From: Psilocybe azurescens
Taxonomy: Eukaryota > Basidiomycota > Agaricomycetes > Agaricales > Agrocybaceae
Direction of reading: 5' to 3'
DNA: 49,436 nucleotides
NCBI GenBank assembly: GCA_023853785.1
Contig: JAJIRX010001063.1
Coordinates: 1-49,436 of the forward strand
In this document: in pieces, positions 32,577-44,149 of the stretch
How the letters are laid out: each line of letters begins with the position of its first letter
How positions within the stretch are numbered: the first letter of the stretch is position 1
Notes under the pieces: generated by a model
Database searches by the model: none
The model's input: the letters and a program-made list of their open reading frames with translations, nothing else
What the model was told of the DNA's origin: nothing
Translations under genes and position numbers: made by a program

Positions 32577-35500
32577 TTAGGCAAAGTTGGTCGTTGTTGA
32601 TGATGACTCGCCATTATCAGTTGTGTTATCCTCATGGATATGACGGTCGTTAATACCGCGAATTATTCCTCTGGACTCACAAGTCATGAGCACCAATAAC
32701 CAGTCTGTTAATAAATCAAGCTCTCGTGATGATAGGGACGTGCGGTCGTACTTCTGTACGATGAAATGAGCATAGTGAAACCGTAGAGTCACCCTTTAAA
32801 CATACCTTCAAGAAATCTATAACTAAGGAACAGAAACCAAATGGCGGTCTCCACTGGCGCTGAGGATGTATCCTGGAACAGATGAAATGCAGTGCACGTA
32901 GTGCATTCAAGTTCTGCTCTGTCGGAATCGCATAAGGCAGACAGACGATAAATGGTAGAAAAAATTTCCTAGTGACTGTTTCCCACTGTCTTTCGAATGT
33001 GTTGTTCAGAACAGCGTATTGATTTTTTACGAGCATAGTAAGGAGGAATGCGGCTAGGTGAGGATACCAATCATAAGGACTGATGACTGAGCTTCCCTCT
33101 CTAGCAAACACTTGCTTGTGAAATTCAGTGATCCATGTGTGAAAGCCGTCAGCCTTGAAATGGACAATCGGGAGGTCCCAATGATTCAGAGGCTTCTCCT
33201 CGACGGAGGAGTACATTCCGTCATGGGATGGAGGGATTATATGTAAGGATACAGACTGAGTGGAGTGTTTATTTCCGCACATCCAAAGGTTAGAGCAATA
33301 TGAGTCTGTGAAATATGGCAAATAGGCGGTTTCGAATATTCTTTTCGCAGCGTGTAGCATTTTTTGAGGAAGGCTACTATCGTGATCTCTGATAATGTCT
33401 ATGCTGGGTCCTGTCTGGTACAGATAGCAGCGATCAATCAGTAACCGGAATATGATTATATTGCCACTCACAATCTGCCTGTTAAACCAGCCCAACGCTC
33501 CCATTACCAATCCAAACGAAGATTTGTCACGTAAACCATCCCAGAAAGATGTATCCATTATAATGTTCAATATTTCCATTTTCTTCAGATCTTCAAAGTA
33601 TTCTTTGGTGTGTATGTCCGAAATTCGACTGTATCGTAAGAAGCAGTCGGCAGTATGCACGAGATCCCATCCGTGTTGAGCAAACGGTTGATCATTGCTA
33701 CGGAATATCCTGTTAAAACACTGGGCACTATGGCTTGCTATACGATGGTCCCATGCAGCAATATATTGATTTTCCTGACAGCGACCTTGGACCTTATAAT
33801 GCATAGCCAAAAAGGCTGGACAAATATCCGTTATATAGCCTCTTGCATTGCGATCAAAATCAAGGTGTACCAAGTCAGGGAGTTGTTGGAGATCAGATAT
33901 AATGGTATCCAGACCGATATTCATTGACTCCGATATATCGTCAATGTAATACTTATCGCCAATGGGAGAATCATAACCGTATAAGTATAAAGCGATGTAT
34001 GCCCAGGTTGCTGAGTTTGTGGGCGATCGGTCCGTGATCTGCTTCGCTGAAAATTTTTGAGCAATGTTGAGAACGTCTGTGAGAGACTGAGGTAGATGTG
34101 GGTATATATAAAGCCCATATCGACTGCCATTGGTCGATTCAATTTGCAGATTGTCAAGAAAATCCAAAAGAGCGTCCGTAAGCCAGTACACGTGACTTGC
34201 TTGGGCGACATGTGAAGGATTTCGAGCGAAGATCGTGTGAAAGCTTTCACAAAGCTCTTCTAATAATCGGATGACAGGCCATGCATCGCATCTAATCAGT
34301 TCTGTAAACGCAAGTCTTCGGAGATAGGCTGATAGTCCAATGCTGTCAGAAAATGTGTATATCAGTGTCTATGTATGTTTAGCATACACAAAAATGGTAA
34401 GGCGCTTACCGTGCTATAGTCTGCTCGGTCCGTGGGCTATCCTGAAGAATATGAACCCCGAGTTTGAGCGTGGCGCACACAGATTCATAATCAATGGCGC
34501 TCTTATCAATTGCATACTCTCCTGATCTTGACTCATCCTCGAGAAATTCTTCGAACGATAGGTGACAGAACGAAATCGATGCCTCTACCAATGGAAACCC
34601 GAAGACCGGCTCCAGCACACGGAACTCCTCGGCGTATTCAACCTTGGATATTCTGATCAAGGAACTTAAAGCCCTCAACACGAGTTGTATTTCGCCGGAA
34701 TCGACTCCTAGGATTTCCTGAATTGTTTTTCGCTGAATCTGAGCAGGAGACCTCCGAGGACACGTTTCATTGTATTCGGTCGAGGATATGACGACAGGAT
34801 GGTGGCGTAGAGTCTATCAAGATCTGAAAATGCGGATGCGTGATGTGGTCCAGGTGTTGTCACTATCCGGAGTTGTTCTCGGGGTCACAGAAATCGGATG
34901 AGGCGCCAACAAATTCCAGGACTGTGGATGCGTACACGTACTGGCCTGAAGCACTACGCACAAATCGCCTGATAATATGATCTGGAGGCCAAGGACGTGG
35001 GGTAGAAGACATTATTCGAATATTTTCCTCGTAAATCTTGTTGAATCCTTCTTGAAGATACATCGTAATATCCATATCCGCATCCTCATCGTCTCGTAGA
35101 GAGAGCAATTTTGTAACTTCTACCAGAGGTCCAATTTCGAATAAATCGGAAATCCAGTACTCCGGGCGACTAACAATAAGAAATCGGAGGGGAATATTGT
35201 GCTCGATGATGGCCTTCGACAAGAGTGAAAGAATTTCGGACTGCATGCATTTCGTCCCAGCGCATTCATCCAAACCGTCGATAATGAATGTGGGGCTGTG
35301 CGCAGGCCAATCATTGACACGTAATAATGGCTCTATAATGAGGTATCTGAGTTGGACGTCGATGGATTTAGTCGGAAGAGTGGGATCATCAAGCATAGCA
35401 GTGTCAATGAGGGCACGAAAGGATGGGAAATTGAGAGCGAGCTGGTATGAAATTGTTGAGAATAACTTGGTCCCATCCCCGCGTCCAATAGCATCTTTGG

Positions 35501-35969
35501 CGAAGAAGAAGCTCCCGGCATACTTGCTATCCTCGGGGATCTCCTGCAAAAGTACAGCAATCGAGTGGGCGATGGCAGATTTGCCGGCTCCTGCTGGTCC
35601 GCTGAGCCAAAGCGCCCGTTCCTTGGGAGTAGGGTCGTTAACCCAGTCAAGTATAGCGCTGATTATCTTCTTGCGGGTGCCTGGATGGCATTTTGCGGGA
35701 GGGAACCGCTCGGCAGAGTTATACATCGCATCAGCTGCGATATGCTGCGCCAGAGTGTGCAGTCCTTTGCTTCAGAATCAGTATAAATGCTCAATGTATA
35801 ATGTTTAGTGCCGCTCACCTACGTCCCTTCCTCCGTCGTAGTAGTCCCCTTGTATTTGTCGAAAGCTGCCGCCAGTAATCGTGACATTTCTTGCGCCTTG
35901 GAATTGCTGCATGCCCGAGACGTGAGACCGACGAGAGCGAATTGTGGAATCCTTCTCATTTTTAGGCAT
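32577..35969 (-). CDS. NACHT-domain STAND NTPase (NLR-like), with a short Gly-rich N-terminal motif
   Basis: ATG 35969 opens a short first exon (35969-35819) with FQGARNVTITGGSF and IQGD, a motif I know at the start of many agaricomycete NACHT proteins. After a 54-bp intron the NACHT domain follows: CHPGTRKKI, Walker A SGPAGAGKSAIAHS (about 35615-35570), Walker B TFIIDGLDECAG (about 35297-35262) and sensor RFLIVSRPEYW. A helical C-terminal half runs to 32577 across introns 34409-34343 and 32805-32754. The protein ends NGESSSTTTNFA. No WD or TPR repeats are present. Near 34865 one missing base breaks the frame between the NACHT and the helical part (SAFSDLDRLYATILSS resumes in another frame), and another break lies near 34735. 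Likely role from the family: a signalling ATPase of fungal self/non-self recognition. It could be intact if the two breaks are sequence errors. Confidence 0.85.
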
Positions 35970-37159
35970 ATCTGTGAGGATTAGAGAGGATGTGTTGTCT
36001 ATGGGGTACACTGTAGCAGGAGGGAACAGAAGTCGTGTCGACCGATCACAGGCACAGGCTCTTTATGCGGGTTGAGATAAGGCATCGAGCATAGCCTCGA
36101 TCGTGGAATTTGCCATTGTTTGATGTGTACAGAGCAGTACTGTTGATCACGATTCAAAGCCTGTACATGTAAGTAAGCATCGCTATAAATAAAGTATACG
36201 AACCGTATACGGCCGTGGACGATGTTGTTCGATGCGCGATGATATTCAGCGTCCTCTGGGTGTGAATACTATCGCTCCTCCCATTACGGCAGTCCATCCT
36301 CGAGGTCTTTCTCCTATGCGCTGTTGAGTTTATCCTGACAAGACAATGTTTTCCGGATCACAAGACTCAAAAGATATACACTCTACGAAGTATTTCAGGT
36401 TGGTTCATTCCAATGCTGTACTTTATATATCGGCTATATCCATGTCCATATTTATAGCAATTGTAAGCCTGGCGCCCCAGTCTCACCACAGCCCCTTTCC
36501 GTGTTATCTTATCTTCTACATTTACGTACACGTGACCGCTATCCAACCCTTTTCCTTCGACACTGACTTCTCTTACCTTATGCACCGCACACACCTGTAA
36601 CCCAGTCAGTCGTTCTATCGATATACCGTGGTCCTTTAATTCTCGGCGTGACTCTCAGTGGACCCTGTGCTCCGGGCATTCAGCAATCAACGGACTCAAT
36701 CTATCGCTCTTCACACCCGTGGTCCGCACTGCTCTTTTCCACAGTCGCTTTTTACTTGAGGCTTGGTATATGAGCTTTCTGACTTCGTCTGGCACGCAAT
36801 TCGTGATGATAATACTTACAATGGCTCGACAAAGAAACTCAAGGCACTTTGGGTGATACTGACATGATGCATCATCGTCGCCGGCACCTCGATGATCGTC
36901 GGCCGGGTTCTGGGCTGAACATTCAGATTCAAGAATTCGCAGTGGTACGTGCATTCCATCCTTCCATTCTCTCCGTTTTTGTCATTCTTTCCAACATTTC
37001 CGTGTCCTTTTGACTTTCACCATCCCGCTGTTCCCCTTCTTTCATCTTTCTCCCATCCACAAGTACCCCACATCCTCCCATTTAATCTCGCTCGCCTTCT
37101 TTTCTGTCATCTCCTCACCACGCTTAAATGACCCCAACTCATACATCCGCACATTCACA
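35970..37159. other. Intergenic stretch, no gene recognised
   Basis: It holds the 5' side of the NACHT gene and low-support frames (36367-36594 minus, 36655-36954 minus). A pyrimidine-rich plus-strand stretch from 36950 to 37130 leads into the transporter relic. Confidence 0.45.
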
Positions 37160-39008
37160 GGAGCTTTGTCATGGCCGCTGCGATGTTCATGAACTCCAAC
37201 ACGTTCTAAATCGTGCTCATGCAGAGCCTCGGCGTCTCGATCCCCAACCTCACAATGGGCTCGGGCGATAACAAGAACACATTGCTTGGGATGGTGGTAT
37301 GTGACCTCTTCTTGCTCTGGTTCTTCCTCTTTCATTGGCATCTATCCTATTTCTACTCCTTTCATACGCACCCTATCCCTCTCGGTTACATCCCGTCTCT
37401 GTTTCCGTCCTCGTACCCTCCTGCATACATCATGCTGACACGGTCTATCAGGCCAGGTACAGCTACGACTTGAGCCTCGTCTCACGCGCCGACACCGTCC
37501 TCTCACCACCCTTCCTCTCATCCACAACCACACCGTCTACATCATCCATCATTGAGCTCGACGCTGATGGCGAGTGTACACCACTCCTCATGGATCCCAC
37601 TGACAAGGGAGGACAGCGGACATAATCTGTGGAGGCACACGTCGAGCTCGATACTCGTGCATTCGCATTCGTCGGCGTCAAAGAAGAAGTGGCGGACCAG
37701 TTCACGGAGTCGCCGATGTCGCCCCGTATCACCTCCTTGTGAGTTCCTGGTTCTGCCTCATCAACTGGAGCGTCTCGACCTGGCAAATCCCCCCGCAGCA
37801 ACAGCACGCACCAGGACACGGACAGTTACATGGACATGGACATGGCACAGAAAACAACAGGAGACCTCCCTGCTGCCCGGCAGGTGCAACACGACGTTCT
37901 ACAACACGTTCACGAACAGTCCAAATGAGAACTGTGCAGATCAGGCTCTGTGGGGTGTTGGTGTTGGTACTTCGACTGGTGCTGGTGCAGCGGGGGTTTT
38001 GGAGGTGTGGGTGCGAGGGACGGGGAGACGAGTGATAACGACGATGTCGATGACGATAGCGATGGGGATGAGGTTGAACAGGATCTCAATAGAACCTCTT
38101 ACCTCGAAAATGGCGCGCATCCCCATGCTTGTGCACGTGCTCCCCGCGCACCTTCTCATTCTTAAAACTCCTCTCCTCTCCTCCCTCTTCTTTCTCCTCC
38201 GCTCACACCACGTATACATCCCGTACCCCCTCCGTACGGCACATCCCTCCTCTCGAGTCTCCATCCATGCATTCCCTACAGCCCGGCATTACGCTGCTTA
38301 TCCTGGTGCTGACGCCGTCTTTGTCATATGCGCTGGAGCGTAATAATAATGATTATGCGGCACTGAGGCCTATGAATAGGTCGGTCGGAATGTGTAGCAA
38401 TTTCAAGGAAATGTGCGCTGCGAGCGCCGGTGATGCTTAGTGTGCTTGGGGGTACTTCCGGGGCGGGGAGGAGACGGCAGGAAGGAGGGTGGGGGGAAAA
38501 CAGGAGCGGAAGACCTGTTTGGCTTTTGGAAAGCGGGTGCGAAGCAGAAGAGGGTTGTTGCAATCAAAAATGAAGTAGGCGGGATGGTTGGAAGCCGGGC
38601 AACACGACTAAGAGCGATCGGTATGCTGTGTTTGAAGAATGAGTCATTTTCTTTTCGTTCTTGTTGAATGTATGCGCCCTGTCTTTTCTCCTCTCTTTTC
38701 TTCATATTTTCTGGGGGATTTCATAACCTTCCATTTTTCATTTGACTCTCACCTTTTTCACCTTTCTCCTCCTACTCTTCACAATACGATTACTGAACCT
38801 CCCTTCCTCCCCTTTCAGCTTACTCTTACAGCCCGATATTCGTTGTTGTCAACACCCTTCTGTTCTGCTCTTCGCCCACGCTCACCATCCTGCAGATCAC
38901 GTCCACCGGCGCATCGGGGAGCTCATTAGTCAGACTATTTTTGGAGCTATTGTGTGTTGCGCCGATGGTTATGGTGGGGAGTGTGTAAAATGGGCTTTGG
39001 TTGGCTGA
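37160..39008 (+). pseudogene. Decayed auxin-efflux-carrier (AEC/PIN-like) membrane transporter
   Basis: Pieces follow the order of fungal AEC-family transporters. MAAAMFMNSNTF at about 37171-37206 is followed by a TAA (37207), then VLMQSLGVSIPNLTMG and DNKNTLLGM (to about 37293). A GTATGT donor follows, then RYSYDLSLVSRADT from about 37452, a Ser/Thr/acidic central loop, and a C-terminal membrane block near 38836-38985 (FVVVNTLLFCSSPTLTILQI in one frame, ELISQTIFGAIV in another). The family exports small organic anions across membranes and has ten helices around a variable loop. Stops, frame changes and loss of the N-terminal helices make this a relic. GT..AG intron traces show a DNA-level copy. 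Confidence 0.7.
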
Positions 39009-39352
39009 GCTTTAGGTTGGGATTTTGGGAGGGAGGGGTGACGTGGTGGAAGAGTGAAGTGTTGGAGGGTTGACGTGGTGAGAGGGGGGATGGGTGGACA
39101 TGATCTGATGTGATTTCAGATAGCGAGACGATTGTCTTGCGATGGGTGTTTTTTCTTGCTTTTCCTTCTGATACGCAGTGCTTTCCGGGTTAATTGTTCA
39201 TGTCTCATTGCTTTATTTTCTTTTCCCCCTCTTCGTTTCATTGCTTCACGATCTGATCATGATACATACGCGGTATGTCACTGTATGCTCACAGATAGAA
39301 TTCCTTTTTTTCTGCCTCTTTATTTTCATTTACTCATGTACGACACTATATG

Positions 39353-39455
39353 ACCTAGATGCATTGAAGCATTTCTCGACGCGAATACAAAGAAGTATAT
39401 AGGCTCTAAATGTGTTGAAGCATTCCTCGATGTGAACACAAAGAGGTCGAACGGC
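39353..39455 (+). repeat. Imperfect ~55-bp tandem duplication
   Basis: CTAGATGCATTGAAGCATTT..ACAAAGAAG is followed by CTAAATGTGTTGAAGCATTC..ACAAAGAGG. It lies about 100-190 bp upstream of the G-alpha start and so could be in its promoter. Confidence 0.6.
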
Positions 39456-39547
39456 ACCTAGATCGACATTCTATTTATAGATAACGGCGTTCCCCGGACA
39501 ACTGAGCCCTAAAAGATTTTTGTGGCCTCCTCGACTTGACAACCATC

Positions 39548-41988
39548 ATGGATGGACATCCGGACTCCGAAAGAAAGGAGAGGGTGCCGTTGTTGGGCCA
39601 GAGCGAGAGCGGTGAGTGTCCTGCTTCCCCCCCTTTTGACGAGCATTCGGGGTGTATTGCATGCTTATGCTTATGCTTATACTTGTGCCGGACGCTGAAT
39701 AATCAGGCAAATCGACGACCTTGAAGAGTATGTCTCGTCCGTTCATCGATTGATATATGTATGCATGTGCTCACTACCCCTGTTTACCTTTCTTTTTCCC
39801 TTTTCCTTCTCCCCAGATTTCCGCATGAAGTACGCCCGGGAGGCATGGGACACCAAGCGCGTCTCCTGGCGCGCCGTCATCCAGTTGAACGTCATCCGCT
39901 CGATCATCACCATCGTCGAGGCGCTGCAGGCCGAGATGGACGGCGAGCCGATCGACGCGCCCAGCACCCCAGCCGTCCCGCGCACGCCCGCCTCCGCCAC
40001 CGCTGCGTCCGCCGTGTTCCCGCCGTACAACCTGCTCAGCAGGCCGGGCGACTCGCCCGCCGTGACCACGTCCTTCGGGGCAGACACGCCGACGCCGACA
40101 GCGTTTTCTTCTTCCTCACACGTCCCGGCCCTGCGTGCGAGCGGCAGCAGCACCTCCCTCGCGCGGCACGCATCCGGGAAGCACCTACTGTCCACGCTCC
40201 TCACGGGGAAGCACCAAGTACTCAAGACGCGGCTGGGCCCGCTGCGGCGCGTCGAGACGGACCTCAAGGCTCAAGCGGCGGCTCGGGGCGGGCGCGGACG
40301 AGGACATGGGGCTCGGGGTCGTCGGCGCGGAGGGCGAGGGCGTGCTGGGACGGGCGCGGGGCTCGTGCTGGGCCCGATGAGCCTCGAGATGGACTCGCAG
40401 CTCCTAGCGAAGCAGGGCGTGAAGAAGTTGGGGGTGGTAAGGCTGCAGGAGGCGCTCGAGCGCGGGCTCGTGCGGCGCTCGTCGGCGCAGAGCTTTAGCC
40501 GCCATGGGCATGGGAAGGCGCGAAGTGCGACGGGGTCGCTGGAGGAGGAGGACGAGGAGGTGGTGGACGACGCGACGGAGATCATTACGAGCTGTCTGGA
40601 GGATATGAAGGCGCTGTGGACGGACGAGGTCGTCAAGGTCGTGTTAAGGAAGCGCAAGATCCGGACCGAGGACACGGCGGGGTTGTAAGTGGTTTTCTCT
40701 CTTTTCTCTTCTCTTCTCTTCCTTCCCCTTCTCTCCCTGCTCTACCCTGCCCTCTCACCCTCTTTCTTTTCTTTTCTCTGCTGCGTGCAATGCTTCTAAT
40801 CTAACGCACCCTTCCTTCCCATTTGCTCGGTATTCTTTTCTAGCTTTCTAGACGACCTGGACAGGATAGCGCAGCCGGACTACAAGCCGTCCGACGACGA
40901 AATCGTGCGCGCGCGGTTCCGCACACTCGGGGTGCAGGAGTACAAGATCTGCCTGGACGACGGCCCCTCGAGCGTCTTCGCAGGCGGCATCGGCGGCGAT
41001 ACGGGCAAGGAGTGGCTGCTCTATGATGTCGGCGGGTCGCGGACTTCGGTATGTGTGTTTTATTACTAGGATTTTTGTCGGTTCTCTGAGGACCCAATCC
41101 ATTTGTATTTTTATTTTTTTGTTTAGAGACATGCATGGTTGCCATATTTCGATAATGTCCAGGCTATTATCTTCCGTGAGTCTCGAGCAGCTTTTTGACT
41201 GTCATCGTAGGGCTGTCCTGTCGTACTCATCGTTCGTCGTGAACACCGTTTCTTCCAGTCGCATGTAAGCATCCCCCGCCTTCCGCATATATCCTCCACA
41301 CTAACCCAGCCCCACAACCCACCACTCCAGCCGTTTCATGCTTCGACGAGCGTCTCTCCGAAGACTCGCGCGTCAACCGGCTCGAAGACTCCTTCCTCCT
41401 CTGGCGCACGGTCTACTCGTCCAAGCTCCTTGGGACGACGACCATGATCCTGTTCCTGAACAAGTGCAATCTCCTGAAGCGCAAGCTCCGCTCGGGCGTC
41501 ATGGTCGAGAAGTATCTGCCGAGCTATGGCGAGCGCGCGAATGATACGAATACGATTGTCAAGTGTGGGTTTTTTTCTTTTCCTCTTTTCCTTTTTTGTT
41601 TTGTTTTTGTTTTTTTCACTTTCTATCTTCCCTGCGTGGAAAATAATGCGAATGCGAGTGCTGATGTTCTCTCGTTATGCTAGATCTGAGAGAAGTTTAA
41701 GGAGCAGCTTAAGGAACATTCTCCCGGCCAGCGATCGAGCTACCTCTATGCTACCTCTGTTGTTGTGCGTGCATCATTCATCCATCTGTCTGCCCTATAC
41801 CCTCTCATCCCTCTCTGTGCGTCTTGCGTTGCAGAATACAAAAGCCACCGCGGCGACCATAAAAGCCGGTACATGCTTCATCTCCTCTCTCCTTCGCCTT
41901 GCAGAGTCCTATACTTATCTCTCTTTTTTTTTCGGCAGTCAAGGACAGCATACTACGGGACTACTTGAAGAGCGCTGACTTTGTATGA
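39548..41988 (+). CDS. Divergent heterotrimeric G-protein alpha subunit
   Basis: Ten exons can be followed: 39548-39611, 39707-39727, 39817-40684, 40844-41048, 41127-41175, 41259-41264, 41331-41562, 41684-41764, 41835-41868 and 41939-41988. The P-loop LLGQSESGKSTTLKN spans exons 1-3. Next are FRMKYAREAWDTKRVSWRAV, a helical domain enlarged by Ala/Ser/Arg/Gly-rich sequence (exon 3), switch I ARFRTLGVQEY, switch II LYDVGGSRTSRHAW, then ILFLNKCNLLKRKL and a C-terminus ILRDYLKSADFV. Canonical G-alphas have DVGGQR and NKxD; here Gln is Ser and the final Asp is Asn. The N-terminal helix and MGxxxS lipid signal are missing, as only 14 residues precede the P-loop strand. One missing A near 41693 breaks exon 8. 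It belongs to the expanded agaricomycete group of odd G-alphas; receptor and effector are unknown. Confidence 0.9.
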
Positions 41989-44149
41989 TACTCTTTCCTT
42001 CTCTCTCTCCTCTCTTTCTCTGTGCTGCTTGTAATTGCGCGAACGCTCATGACTTTTTGTTTTGTTTTGTTTTTATATGACAGTTGTCATGAAATCGCTC
42101 GTCGCTTGTTATGCGTCGGAGGAGATCACGGAGAGAGTAGGAGGGCAGGGTCTCTGTATGTTTATATTTGCCTACTTCTCCCTTGGTAGCTGCATGAAAG
42201 CGTCGGCGGAGCTGGCGGGTGTAGCGTGGTGTTTACATTACTAACTGACTTATTTGTAGATTGATGTTGTGTTATGTTATATATATGTTACTTGTATTAT
42301 ATTTCCATGTATGTCCACTACTTTCAATGAAATAACCTATGATGGCCTTTGCCGAGACGCGATTCATCCATGTAAAAAATTGCCTCATGAATTTCGGAAT
42401 TTTACCACTACAATCATAACTACAATCGCGTCTCCATAGGTATACATCATAAGGCCGAAGTTTCTTTTCATTTTATGGATTTGGGTGTCTTGGGAAGTCG
42501 TTATTACAGTGTATAGTCACCAGGATCCACTGAGCGTCGTGGGCCAATAAAAAGTGATGTTTATTCAACCAAGAGAAGATGGGCCACGCTACACATCCGT
42601 GAAGAACACCTTTTTGTAGCACACCAGCCCAACTCGACTCTGTGTAATTCCAATTCCAATTCAACACGAATAACCTGCTACGCAGCGCCATACCGAGATG
42701 TACCATTAATGACTGACCAATGACGTCCAACCATGTAGGGTAATAATCACCCCATAGGATATCGGAATCGGCATATGTTGTGGCGTCTCGGTTGTAGGCA
42801 GGCGTTGGCAAAGAAATTTTAAAAAGTCTATCGAATCGTTACTCGATAGCGGACGCGGCCATCATGAGGAAGTGTTTAGTTACGACTTCTAATTCTATCG
42901 ACACGCAAGCTCCTCAAAAGCGAAAGTTTTGACCGTTCATCCGATATAGGTGAAAGATAACTACGAATGAATACCGGAATGGTTGTATATCTATCAAAAA
43001 CTGCGTGTCGTCATACAAGGGATATTTCCTTTGTCTTGTCAACTCTCGATCGAGTGAACAGGGAAGGAAGTCGTGTGAAGGAAGTCATGCATGCAGCCGA
43101 CCAAGAGCTTGGGCACTCGTATTACAGCCACGGGAAATGAGAAGGTTATTGTCAGCAAGACATCTTAGGACAGTCAGTCCAATCCCCTTGTGTCTGTACT
43201 CCGACAGAGCACTTGACTATTATAATGATAGCCCGGTGTCTCTCTTGAGATGAGGCGAGAACATCCCTCGGAACCGTCAGCAAACCCGCATGATTAGCAT
43301 CTAACAGCAGGGCACTTGGGTAAGGACTAGTTCCATAGAATGGACGTGGCTCCGAGACGGTCCAAAAGCCTCCCGTCGACTTTCCCCGTAGATCGGTGTA
43401 GTTCTCTTTATGAAACCCATAGTTGCTCTCGCCTGTCTGTTTGGGGACGAGATTCGGTTCGTTTTCATGTGGGTGAGAGTCCGAGAGAGCGCAGTGTTGA
43501 AGCAGATGTGATTTATCAGAAGTATATGAACGACGTGGGGGCAGAGGACGTTGCAATGGATGACAAGGATTCCCTCAGCAGCGAGTATACTAAGGAACCC
43601 CGGTGGGAGGCCAAAAACGCGGCAGATATGATAACCTGATCGCTTTTACTGTACCAGAGAGGCGAAAGGAACCATGTATATATATCCAATCATATCAAGA
43701 GCCACAAAGAGTATAGATCTTCTGGCTAACAGAGTAGTATTGAGACGTGTGTTTCGCCTCGATAGTGGATTCAATATGCGCCATCCAGCCTCTCCGTTAT
43801 ACACTAGACGTTAACAGGTTCATCTGTAAGGATGGGAAAAAGTGCTTCGAGAGACGTCAGGGCAACTATGAGACGAGCGTTAATGATGCGATGCGTCAAA
43901 AGACATTGAATAAGCGGGAAAATGAATGGGTATCATGGATCGCAGGATCGCCGAAGAGATGATCGCGCGTATTAAGACCCTCGCAAATGTAATGTTGGTT
44001 TGAAAAACAAAGACGGTGGATGGGCATCCCTGGGACTCACCATGATGTATTCTACTACGGTGGCTCGTTTCATCATCTCTTGGCAATTGAACCGCGATCT
44101 GTTCATGACCGGTGCTTTCGGTGGCGCATTGATCATTCCCTGAGCCCTC
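41989..44149. other. Gene-poor stretch between G-alpha and the FHA relic
   Basis: Minus frames 42811-42473 (starts MPTPAYNRDATTYADSD, Trp-rich) and 43556-43152 are the longest, but neither has a motif I know, and no intron signals connect them. Otherwise I see nothing. Confidence 0.4.
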
